Assembly (NCBI GenBank): GCA_029263395.1
Contig: JAJCXO010000269.1
Coordinates: 1-62,595, forward strand
Length of the DNA: 62,595 nucleotides
Source of the DNA: Acidobacteriota bacterium
GTDB taxonomy: Bacteria; Acidobacteriota; Thermoanaerobaculia; Multivoradales; J023
Direction: 5' to 3'
A program made the translations under genes and the position numbers. The stretch's first letter is position 1; every line of letters starts with the position of its first letter. This document shows positions 44,001 through 56,000 of this stretch, piece after piece. Below the pieces are notes generated by a model. That model was not told where the DNA came from, searched no databases, and was given only the letters and a program-made list of their open reading frames with translations.

Positions 44001-47000
44001 GGCGCGCATTCTCGCCCGCCAGCTGCGATTGTGGGCCGAGCTGAACCCCCTTCTCCATCTGTGCGCGGACGGCATCCATTACGAACGGCGGGTTGTGGCC
44101 GAACAGACCGACGCCGAAGCCCATCGCCAGGTCGACATATTCATTGCCATCGACGTCCCAGACCCGCGACCCCTGGGAGCGCTCGCCGATCAGGGGATAG
44201 AGCATCTCCTTGATCGCCTGGCGGAATCCCGCCGAAGATCGATTGTCCGCCAGCCATTGACGGTGAGCCTGGGTCTGCTCCTTAGTACGGCGATTGCGCT
44301 GGTTTTGACGCTCGACCAGCGCATCCAGGTGGCGCTGTTGGCGGCCGGTGAGTTCTGCGTTGTCGTGAGGTCGCAAGGGCTGGAAGGGCAACACCGGTGC
44401 TGTCCGCACCTCGGTGGTTTGCCGTACTGGCGACGTCTCGACCTTGCTTGGAGAAACCGCCACCGGCTCCGCCGCGACGGCCGCCGGAGCGACGGCCGCC
44501 GGAGAAATCACCTGTCCCGATGCGAGCCGTGCCATCTGCTCCCGCAGCTCCTCGAGCTGCAACGCCAGACCGGCTAGTTGAGGATCGTCCGCCGCCTGCG
44601 AAGCGGGGGTCGGCGATGTGGCGGTCAACGTCTTCGACTGTAAACTCGATGCGTGCTCGGCGGTCAGATTGGCCGCGATAAAGCTCACCAGGGAAGCCAG
44701 ATCGGGGATCTCTTCGATGAACCGGCGCAGCGCGATCTTGACGCCAAAGCGATCGGCCACTGCATTGACGACATCGACGATCGCCAGCGAGTCAGCTCCC
44801 AGCTCGACGAAGGCAGTTGTCGGATCGAGATGCCCTGAGGTGATCTTGAGAACCTGGCACACCAGCTCCTCGACCGCAGTCGCGAGCGCCGCCTCGACCG
44901 ACGGTGCCGGCAACGGCGCGGTCGCTGGAGACAAGCTAACCGGCGGTAGCACAGAGGCCCGGTGAACGACCGCGGAACCGTCGACCTCCGCCAACTCAGC
45001 AGGGGCTTCTGACGGTTGCCGACGGCGCAACGTCTCAGGGTGATGGAAAGTGCGGCGCTCGAACGGATAGGTCGGAAGGGCGACCCGGCGGCGACTCTGG
45101 TCACCGTAGAGACCTTGCGCCGGCACGTCGACGCCGGCCAGCCACAGACGGCCCAGGGTCGCCAAACACGACGCCAGCTCGCTGCCGGGCTCGGTTTTGC
45201 CACTCCACGACGCAAAAGCCTCGCGACTGCGCTCCTGCTGGCGGACAAAGGTGGTCAGCGCATGGCCCGGCCCAACCTCGAGGAAAACCCGTTGCGGATC
45301 TTCGCGCAGGCACGCGACACCGGCTGAAAACTCCACTGGACTCATCAAGTGGTGACCCCAATATTCCGGGTCTAGGGCCTGAGCGGCGGTGATCCAGTCA
45401 CCGGTGAGGTTCGAGACGTAGGGAATCCGCGGCGCCGCCAGCGACATCCCCCGGACCCGTTCGACCAGGGCCTGCCGAGCCCCCGCCATCAACGGCGAGT
45501 GGAAGGCGTGGGAAACCCGCAGACGGCGGCAGCGCACGTTCTCCGACTGCAATTGCTCGGCCAAACTCTCGACCGCAAGCTGAGATCCCGAAAAGACGCA
45601 GGCTTGCGGGCCGTTGACCGCCGCCAGCGCGATGCCGGGATGACGCTTGAGCACCGCCTGTGCCGCCTCCCGCGCCAATCCGGCCGCCAACATAGCGCCC
45701 GGCGGCTGCGCCTGCATCGAGCGGCCGCGCTCGGCGATCAACGTCAAGGCGTCGGCTGGCGACAGCACTCCGGCCAGACAAGCCGCGACGTATTCGCCCA
45801 CCGAGTGCCCGATCATCGCCGCCGGCTGGATCCCCCACGATTGCCACAAGCGAGCGGTCGCGAACGAGGTCAGGAACAGCGCCGGTTGCGCCAAGGCCGT
45901 ATTCTCGAGCTGGCTGGGATCGCCGGAGCCCCTGCGAGGAAACAGCACGTCGCGCAAATCGACGCCGAGCAGCGGCTGCAGGGTGTCGGCGCAGACGTCT
46001 ACGGCTTCCCGATAAACCGGCTCGCCTTCGTACAAACCCTGACCCATACCGATGCGCTGAGCTCCCTGGCCAGGAAAGAGGAAGACGACTGGGCGATCGG
46101 AATCTAGAGCCGCGTGGCCACTGAGGACTCGGCCGCTCTCCCGACGCACCAACAGATTGGCAGCCTCGGCTGTGCGCTCACAGACCAGCATGCGACGATG
46201 CTCGAAGGCACGGCGTCCCTGGTGTAGGGTGTAGGCCACATCGGCGAGATCCGGAGCGGCGGCACCCTGCAGCACGCCGGCCAGTCGATCGGTGGCGCTC
46301 TCGAGGGCAGAAGAAGATCGCGCCGACAGCATCAGCAGCTGCTGTGGACGCCCGAGAGCTCCACTGCGCTGCTCTGGCGGCTGTTCCACCACCACGTGAG
46401 CGTTAGTTCCGCCGATCCCGAAGGAGCTGACGCCAGCACGACGAGGCTCACCAACGCGGTCCGGCCAGCTTGTCGTCGAAGTCGCGACGCGAAACGGCGT
46501 CGCTGCGAAATCAATTTCGGGATTCGGCTGTTCGAAATGCAGGCTCGGCGGAATGGTGCCGGTCTCGACCGACCGGATGGTTTTGATCAGCCCGGCCACG
46601 CCAGCGGCGGTATCGAGGTGACCCACGTTGCTCTTGACCGAGCCCAACAGGCAAGGATCGTGGCCGTTCGCGGAGCCGAAGGCGTCGCGCAAGGCGGCCA
46701 CTTCGATCGGATCCCCCAACGCGGTTCCGGTGCCATGAGCCTCCAGATAACCGGCGCTCCGCGGCGACACGCCGGCGTCGCGCCAGGCCGCGGCAATGAC
46801 CTCGGCCTGGCCTGCCTGACTCGGCGCGGTGTAGCCAGCCTTGAGCTGGCCATCGTTGTTGGTCGCCGTGCCGCGGATGACCGCGCGGATCGCATCACCA
46901 TCGGCGATCGCTTTGGACAGAGGTTTGAGCAGTACGACGCCAGCGCCGGAGCCGAAGATCGTGCCACCCGCGGTGGCGTCGAAGGACCGGCAGTGGCCGT

Positions 47001-50000
47001 CCGGAGAGAGAATGCTCTCGAGCTCGTGCCGGTAGCCCGTGCCCTGCGGGAACGGAATACTCACGCCCCCCGCCAACGCCAGCTCGCACTCACCGTCGCG
47101 CAGCGAGCGGCACGCCAAGTGGACCGACACCAGGGATGTCGAGCACGCCGTCTGGACGTTGATACTCGGCCCACGCAGTCCCAGCTTGTAGCTCACCCGG
47201 GTCGGCAAGAAATCGCTGGCATTGCCGAGGAACGCCTGGTAGCGCTCGGCCCAGCGCAGTGTTTCAGGATCCGTGCCGAGCCAGAAGGTATTCATTCCAG
47301 CACCAGCGAACACACCGACCCGATCCTGGTCGCGATGGGGTGCATAGCCACCATCTTCGAGTGCATGCCAGCAGCACTCGAGGAACACCCGGTGCTGAGG
47401 ATCGGTGAGCTCGGCCTCACGATCGGAGACATCGAAGAAAGCGGCGTCGAAGCCCTCGGCCTCGTCGAGATCGGCACCAGCAGCAACAAAACGCGGATCC
47501 CGCAGGTCTTGCGGGTCGGAACCAGCTGCGAGCAACTCCTCGTCGGAGTAGAAGCGGATCGACTCCTCGCCCGCGACCAGATTGCCCCAAAATTCCTCGA
47601 CGTCGGATGCCCCCGGGAAGCGCCCGGCCATGCCGATCACGGCGATGGCGTCGGACGATTTGCCGCGGGTCTCCGCGGGCCGATCTCCATGGCCAACCGC
47701 GGGGGATACCGGCTCGCTTGCGTCCTGATCTCCAAACCAGCTCGCCAAAGCACTGACCTGCGGTGCGCGAAAGAACTCGGTGACCGACAGCGCCCGTCCG
47801 AATTGCTTGGACAACCGTCGAGCCACCTTGGCAGCGAGCAACGAGTGACCGCCGAGGTCGAAGAAATTGTCGTGCAGCCCGACACGGTCAACTCCCAGCA
47901 CCTCGCCCCAAATCTCGGTGATGCGGTCGGCCACCTGCGAGTTCGGCGAGACCGCGACCAGGCTCGCTACGGGTGCGGGTGCTGCTTGCCGCAGGCCGGC
48001 GAGCCGACGAAGGTTGATCTTGCCACTGGCCAATAGCGGCAGACGGTCGAGGACCACCACCTGCACCGGCACCATGTGAGCCGGCAACTCTTCCCGCAGG
48101 GCGACTCGAAGAGCCGTGCCGAGATCGGAGTCAGCACCCTCGACCGCGACGTAACCCACCAGCTCCAGGCCACGAGTCGCGTCATCCTCGGCAGCGACGA
48201 CGGCAGAACTCACCGCCGGGTGACGTCGCAAGGCCGCTTCGATCTCGCCGATCTCGACGCGGAATCCGCGGATCTTGACCTGGTGGTCGAGACGCCCGAG
48301 GTAGGCGATCCTGCCGTCCGCCAAGAAGCGTGCTAAGTCACCGGTGCGGTAGAGACGCTGGTCGGGCTCGGTCGCCAGCGGATCGGGAACGAAGCGATCG
48401 GCGGTCAGATCCGGCCGCCCGAGGTAACCACGTACGACGCCGACGCCGGCCAGATAGAGCTCGCCAACGCTACCAAACGGCACCGGGTGCAACCCAGCGT
48501 CCAACACGTACGCTTTCAGATTTGCCACCGGACGCCCGATCGACACCGGCCCATCGGCAGGCCGCACCCGCTCCAGGGTGGAGTACACGGTGACCTCGGT
48601 GGGACCGTAGAAATTCCACAGCTCGTTGCCGGCTCGCCCCAAGTCGTCCGCCAGGTCACGGGGCAGAGCTTCTCCCGTCGAGACCGCCCTAAAGTCGGCG
48701 GATGGCCGCCAACCGGCTTCCAGCAGCAACCGCCAGGTCGACGGTGTGGCCTGCAGGAAACGCACTCGGGAATTTTCGAGACGCCGACGCAGGGTTTCTC
48801 CATCGAGCCCCTCTTGGCGGGTGGTCAGCTCCAAGCGCCCACCAACCGACAGCGGCACGAAGAGCTCCGGCACAGCGATGTCAAAAGCCAACGTAGTGAC
48901 CGCCAAAATGCCGTCACCCGGCAAGCAGTAGCCGGGATGATCCGCCAGCGCCGCGACCAAGCGCACGGCGCCGATGTGGGGCACCTGCACGCCTTTGGGT
49001 TTGCCGGTGGAGCCCGACGTGTAGATCACATAGGCGAGCTGCTCGCCGTCGATCTTGATCGCCAATGGCCGAGCCCCAGCGCCACCCAGCTCCGCCGCCA
49101 GCTCCGCCAAGTGAGTGGTCTTGCCCGGGCAGCTCCCCCACTCTTCGTGCGGCCGATCTGTCAACAACAGAGCGACGTCAGCATCGGCCAGCACGGTCTC
49201 ACGCCGACGCGGCGGGAAGGCTGGGTCGATCGGCACGTAGGCGCCACCGCTCTCCAGCACACCCAGGACCGCAAGCAGACGGTCGACCGGATCCGCGACG
49301 TCGAGCGCCACCTTCGACTCCGTTCCGATCCCTTGCCGCTGTAGCCAGCCAGCGAGCCGGTGGCCGCGACGCTCCAACTCGCCATAACTCACCTGGCAAT
49401 CGCCGACCACCGCCGCCACTCCCTCAGGATGCTGGCGAGCGCTGGCCGCGAAGAGTCCGTACAGGTCGCTCACCGCCGGGCTGACGACGTCGGTATCGTT
49501 CCACTCTCGCAAGACTTGGTGGCGCTGCGCCGATGACGCGGCAGCACCCGCTGCCCACATATCGAGGTCGGGATCCTCGACCCATGCCTCCAGCTGAGAC
49601 ACCAGGCTAGCCAGCCAACGCTGGGCGGTCGTGGCGTCGTAGAGCTGGCGATTGGCGTCGAAGTCGAGGCGCCAGCCGTCGCCATCATCCACCACGTTGA
49701 GAAAGATCTCGAACTTGCTGTGTGCAACCGGCGAAGGCAGCAGATCGACCTCGAGCCCGGCGAAGGTGATCGGCGCCACCGGCTCGAAGTTGAACACCGC
49801 CGCCGACAACGGCAAGCGTGCCGGATCGTGCGGCAGGTCGAGGCGCTGCAGCAAAGCAGAAAACGGGTAGGTTTGGTGGCCGTAGGCGGCCAACAGCCCG
49901 CTCCGAAACTTGGCCATGAAGGCGCGGAACGAGACGGCGCCGGGATTCTCCAACCGGCTTCGCAGCGGCATCAGGTGGGTGCAGTAGTCGACGCAGTTAC

Positions 50001-53000
50001 GCAGCTCGGGCGCAGGCCGACCGAGCACCGGATTGGCAACCACCAGGTCGCGCTGACCGGTGATGCGATGTAGCCAGGCGGTAAAGACGGCCTGTAACAG
50101 CATCGCGGGCGTCGCGCCGAGCTGCCGGCCCAGCTGCTTCGCCGCGGCGGCTAGCCGTGGCTCGATACGGCCTTGGATCCGTCGACCACCGAACGTCCAG
50201 ACTGCCGGACGCGGCCGATCGCTCGGCAGCTCCAACGCCGGCGGCGGGTCGGCAAAGAGGTCGAGCCAGAATCGCTCCGCTGCTGCCAAGGAGCCGTCCG
50301 CCAAGGCGCGCTCCTGCCACTCGGCATAGGCGCCGAGCTGGGCCGGCGCCTCGAGTGTCGGTTGTTCACCTCGCACCGCAGCGGAATAGCGGTCCGCGAT
50401 CTCGGTGAGCAAGACACCCATCGCCCAACCGTCGACGATCACGTGATGCGCCACTAGCACCAGGACGTGCTCGTTACCGAGGTCCAACAACCGGGCGCGC
50501 AGCAACGGTCCGCGCTGCAGGTCGAAGGGCTGATCGATCTCGGCGCGCAGCGCTGCCAGCAAATGTTCGTCGTGGCTGACGCCCACTGACCCCGCCAGTT
50601 CTTCGATGTGCAGGACAGGGCACTGATCCGCCAGCATCCGGGCGCGCTCCCCTTCCGCATCGATGACTACCCGGGGAGCCTGGTGACGAGCCATCACTTG
50701 CTCGAAGCTGGCCCGCAAGGCCGCGATCTGCAGCGGCCCGCGCAGCCGCACCACGACCGCCTCGTTGTAGGCGACGGAGGCCTGGGGATCCATCGACGCC
50801 AGCAGACAAAGCTGCTTTTGGGCCAGGCTCAGGGGCAAGGTGTCACGGGTGTCATGGACGCTGGCCGACTGCGACACCGAGGCCCGCTTCTCCAGCGGCG
50901 CTGCGCCGACGGCTACGACGGTTCGTTCGTCGTTTCGGTCTGCCCGGCGGCGCGAGCCCGAGCCGCCCCCCGGACCGGGTGGCAAGAAACCGCCCTCCCG
51001 AAGATCGTCAACAGCTCCCAGGACCGCGGCCTCGACCGTCGCGATGTCAGCGGCGGTGTGGGCGGTGGAGAAGAAACAGTTCCGCCCCTCCCAGGTGTAC
51101 ACCCCGCGGTCCAGCAGGTGGTAGAAGAGGAGATCGAGGTTGGTCTGGAACGAGAACCTGAACAGCGAGCTGAACGACACCAGCTGGATCGGCACCGCTT
51201 CGGCCTCGAAGGTCGAATTGAGCCGGGTAACGAAAGCTGCGGTGGCTCGATTGAGCCCCTCTTGCAGCTGTGGCCCTTGCTCCTCGACGTGCTCGAGCAC
51301 CGCCCGACACGAGGCCATCGCCAGCGGATGTTTGCAGAAGGTACCGGCGAAGAAGGTGGGTTCGACCCGCGGATAAGAATCATCGCCATACGACCAAGTG
51401 CCGCCGTCGATCGCATCGAGAAACCGGGCGTCGCCGGCCACCGCACCGATCGGCAGACCGCCGCCCAGCACCTTGCCGTAGGTCGCCAGGTCAGCGCGCA
51501 CTCCGAACACCGCCTGGGCGCCACCCGGATGACTGCGAAAGCCGGTGATCACTTCGTCGAACACCAAGGCGGTACCGCTGGATCGCGTCAGCTCGCGCAG
51601 CTCGCGCAGGAACTCTTTCGGCTGCAGGTCCGGACGTCGACTCTGCACCGGCTCGACAATCACTGCCGCCAGGTCCGCGCCGTGCCTTCGAATCTGCTCT
51701 AGAGCCGAGGGCTCGCCGTAGTCAAGCACCATCACATCGTCGACAAAAGCTGGGATGACGCCCTTGGCCATCGGTAGAGTCGGTGCGCCGGCACCAATGC
51801 CGAGACGAGCCAGCGTGCCGTCGAAGTGGCCGTGGTACGAGCCAGCGAACAGAGCCACTTTCGAACGCGAGGTGCCAGCACGCGCCAGCCGGATCGCGGT
51901 CATCACCGCTTCGGTGCCAGAGTTGCAGAAGATCGACCGCTCCATGCCGGTCAGCCGGCAGAGCCGATCGGCGACTTCGCCGGCCAGCTCCGACTGCGGC
52001 CCGAGCTGATATCCCTTGGCGAGCTGCGTCTCTATGGCCCGCTGAATAAACGGCGGCCGATGGCCGAAGAGGTTGACCCCGAAACCCATCGCGATGTCGA
52101 GAAACTCGTTGCCGTCCGCGTCCCAGAAGCGGCTGCCTTCCGACTTCACCCCGACGATGGGATACAGCATTTCTTTGATCGAGAAGCGGAATCCGGCGGA
52201 GGCGCGGTTGTCCGCCAACCGATGGCGGTACTGCTGGGTCAAGTTTTTGGTGCGACCGAAGCGCCGCTCGAAGCGCTTTTCCAACTGCCGCAGGTGCCGC
52301 TCTTGTTGCGGAGTGAAGGCCCCACGCGTTGTCTCGATCTTGGGGAAGGGATTGATCGCAGCCCCACGTGCTGGGGCGGATGCTCTTTCGACCACCGACA
52401 CCGAGCCTGGAGAAGCTGCCGCCGACACCGGTGTCTCTACGGCAGCAGGGGACGGTGCGGTGACCGCGGTCGGTTCAGCAAGCCCCAGTTCCGCCGCCGG
52501 CGCCTCGTTCCCCAGCACCCGGAGCTGATGATGCAACAGGCGTTCGAAGGCTTGGACCTGCTGCGTCATGACCTCCGACAGGCCGGCACTGCCGGTGGCC
52601 CCGGCCCCTCCAGCGACAGCGGGGGACGGTGAAGCGGGGGACGGTGGAACGGTCGCTGCCACCGCCGCGGGAGAGCTTTCGGAGCCACCCGTGGCGATTG
52701 CGACCGGTAACGGCTCGACAACCTGGTGCCGGTGAACAAACTCGGCAATATCCTCGATCGATGACAGCTCTTCGAACAACTGCTGCATCTCCAGGGTGAC
52801 ACCGAAGCGGTCATGAATCGCACGCACGGCGTCGACCATGACCAGGGAGTCGGCGCCCATCTCGAGGAAGGGAGCCTCGACGTCCACTTCCTCCGATCTC
52901 ATCTTCAGAAGATCGCCTACCAACTGGCTCAGCACTGCGACAATCCCCGCTTTGGTTCGGCCTTGCAGCTGCGCCGGAGCGGGGTCTGCCGGGGCGGGGT

Positions 53001-56000
53001 CTGCCGGAGCGGGGTCTGCCGGACCGGCAGTCACCATCGCTGCCATCTCGGCCGGCACTGCCGTCATCGCCGTAGCCGTGGCCGTGGCCGGCTGCAAAGG
53101 TGACGCCTCCAGCCAATACCGCCGGCGCTCGAAAGGATAGGTCGGCAGGTCGACCCGGCGGAACGGCCAGAGTGACTCGAAGGCTACCCAGTCGAACTCG
53201 GCGCCCGCGACGTGGACCGCCGCAACGGCGTCGAGCAGCACTTCCCAGTCGTTTCGACCACCGCCCAGGGAAGCGAGCCAGCGCTCGGAATCGAGGTGGG
53301 AAACGGCCCCAGCCAACGCAGCCTGGGGACCGATCTCGAGGAAATTCTGGTGGCCAGCAGCACGCAGCTGCTCGATGCCGGGCTGAAGCCGAACCGATTC
53401 TCGGGCCTGTTGCCGCCAGTAGCGAGCGTCCATCGTCTCGGCGCCCGCCAGATGACGTCCGAACAGGCTCGAGACGGTGGGAAGCATCGGTACCTGCGCG
53501 TCGCAGCGCGCCGCAGCCTCTGACAGCGCATCCAGGATTGGCTCTGACTGTGCCGAGTGCAGAGCCTGAGCACCGTGCGGCAGAGACTCGGTCAAGCGAC
53601 CGCGTTCGACACTCAGCCGCACCGCGTCTTCGAGGGTCAAGATGCCCGAGATGCAGGCCGCGGCGAGCTCACCAGAGCCGTAACCCAGGACTGCATCGGG
53701 GAGAACACCCCAGGACTTCAACAACTCGGCCAGCGCGACCTGCAGCACCAGCAAGGCAGGCTGCGCGATCGACGGCCGAACGAGCTGGGTGGACTCCCCC
53801 GGATTGGCGTAGAGCGCCTCGCGCAGAGAGGTCTCGAGCAAGGGCGCCGCAACCTCGTCGCAGCGCTCGATGACGCTGCGAAAGATCGGCGCCGTCTCGT
53901 AGAGCGGGCGGCCGGCACCCGCCGCCAGCAGCTCCTCACCGGCGCACAGGAAGGCGAACTTCGGCCGCTTGTTGGGGTGGGTCCTACCGCGAGCCACGAG
54001 CGCGCTTTGTTCCGCACCTGAGCTGAGAGTCTCGATCAGCTGCTGGTGGGAGCTGAACCGGACCGCCAAGCGCTGGCGAAGATGATCGCGCCCGGTGTTG
54101 GCGGTCGCGCAGAGATCGCGCAGCGATATCTCGGGGGTCCGACGGACCAGGTCTCGCATCTCGGTCGTCAGGGCGGCCAGGGCAGGCTCGCTCTTGGCGG
54201 ACAGGGCGAGCAGGTGCACCGGCCGTGAGCTGTCCGCAGAACGGCCGGCATCCGAGGCAACAACCGGAGCCTCCGCCAGAACAACATGGGCGTTGGCGCC
54301 GCCGAAGCCAAACGAGCTGACCCCGGCAACCCGCGATCCGGCGGCCGACGGCCACGGCTCGAGAGCGGTCGGAATCGAAAGCTGGTTGCGGTCGAGATCA
54401 ACGTGAGGGCTGATCTCTCGCAGATGCAGGTGAGGCGGAATCTCCTGATGATGGAGGGACAAAGCCACCTTGATCAGACCGGCGATACCAGCCGCGGCCT
54501 CCAGGTGTCCGATGTTTGTTTTCACCGAGCCCACTCGACAGGGCTGACCGCGCTCGCTGCCATCGCGCAGCACGGCACCCAGCGCTTCGATCTCGATCGG
54601 ATCTCCAAGCGCCGTGCCGGTACCGTGTGCCTCGACGTAACCCACCTCGGCCGGTGTGACACCGGCATCACGCAACGCCCGCCGGATCACTTCGCGCTGG
54701 GCGCTGCCATTGGGCGCTGTCAAGCCGTTGCTGCGGCCATCCTGGTTGATCGCCGAGCCCCGGATGACCGCCAACACCCGATCCCCGGCTTCGAGCGCCG
54801 CCGACAGCGGCTTGAGCAGCACCAGGCCGCAGCCCTCGCCGCGGACGTAACCGTCGGCGTCCGAAGAGAAGGTACGACAGCGACCGCCGGCCCCCATCAT
54901 GTGTGCCTGGGAAAGGCTGATCGAGACCTCGGGGCTGACCAGTAGGTTGGCACCGCCGACCAGCGCTTGCCGACATTCGCCGCGACGCAAGCTGGCGACG
55001 GCATGGTGCACCGCGGTCAGAGACGACGAGCAAGCGGTATCGAAGACCACACTCGGCCCACGGAAGTCGTAGACATAGGACAACCGGTTGGCCGCGATAC
55101 TGAGCGCGCTGCCCGAGCCCGAAAAGCTATCGAGCGCGGCGGGCTGCCGCAGTTGAAGCTGCCCGTAATCGAAGGCGGACACACCGACGAAGACCCCGGT
55201 CGAGCTTCCTTGCAGCGAACTCGGGGCGACAGCGGCATGCTCCAACGTTTGCCACGACACTTCCAACAGCAACCGCTGCTGGGGATCCATGCGCTCAGCT
55301 TCGCGAGGAGAGATATCGAAAAACCTGGCGTCGAAGCGATCGATACCGTCGAGAAATCCGCCCCAACGGCTGCTCAGCTTTCCCGGCTTGCCGGGAGCCG
55401 GGTCGTAGAGCTCGCTCAGCGGCCAGCGATCCGCCGGCACGTCGCTCACTGCGTCGACGCCGCCGCGCAACAGATCCCAGAATGCGGCCGGCCCCTCGCA
55501 CCCTGGAAAACGGCAGCCCACCCCGATCACTGCGATCGGCTCGGCAGCGGTGGAGGCAGGAGATCCCTCCGAACTCCCGGCCTCGGTCGGTCGCGGTAAG
55601 ACTGCCCCGGCTTGCGCCGAAGTGACCCCGCTCACCAGAACAGCCTCTGGTACCCCGCCTTCCGACTCCAAATGGCCGGCCAGGGCATCGATAGTTGGAA
55701 AATCAAACAGCAGGGTAGGCGGCAACGAATGGCCGATCGCCTCCTGCAACAGGCCGGAGATCTCAATCGCAGCGCGCGAATCCATGCCGTATCGAGCCAA
55801 AGCCTGGCCAGGATCGATGTCGTCGGGCGACAGCTCGAGTCGCTGCGCCACCGTCGCGATCAGCCACGAGCGAAGCTCCGCGGGTGCTGCGGATCGCACG
55901 GCACCCGCAGTTTCGGCCGCAGCCTTGACAGACGGCGCCGGTCGGCGACTCCACTGCGCCAACACCTGTAGCCGGTCCTCCAGGAACGACTTGCGGGCCG

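Noticed and set aside
53680-53690. Ser1340 as nucleophile of the first AT
   Set aside because: Aligning GYGSGE with GHSLGE puts Gly1339 at the nucleophile position; Ser1340 is one residue off, and much of the domain is missing anyway.
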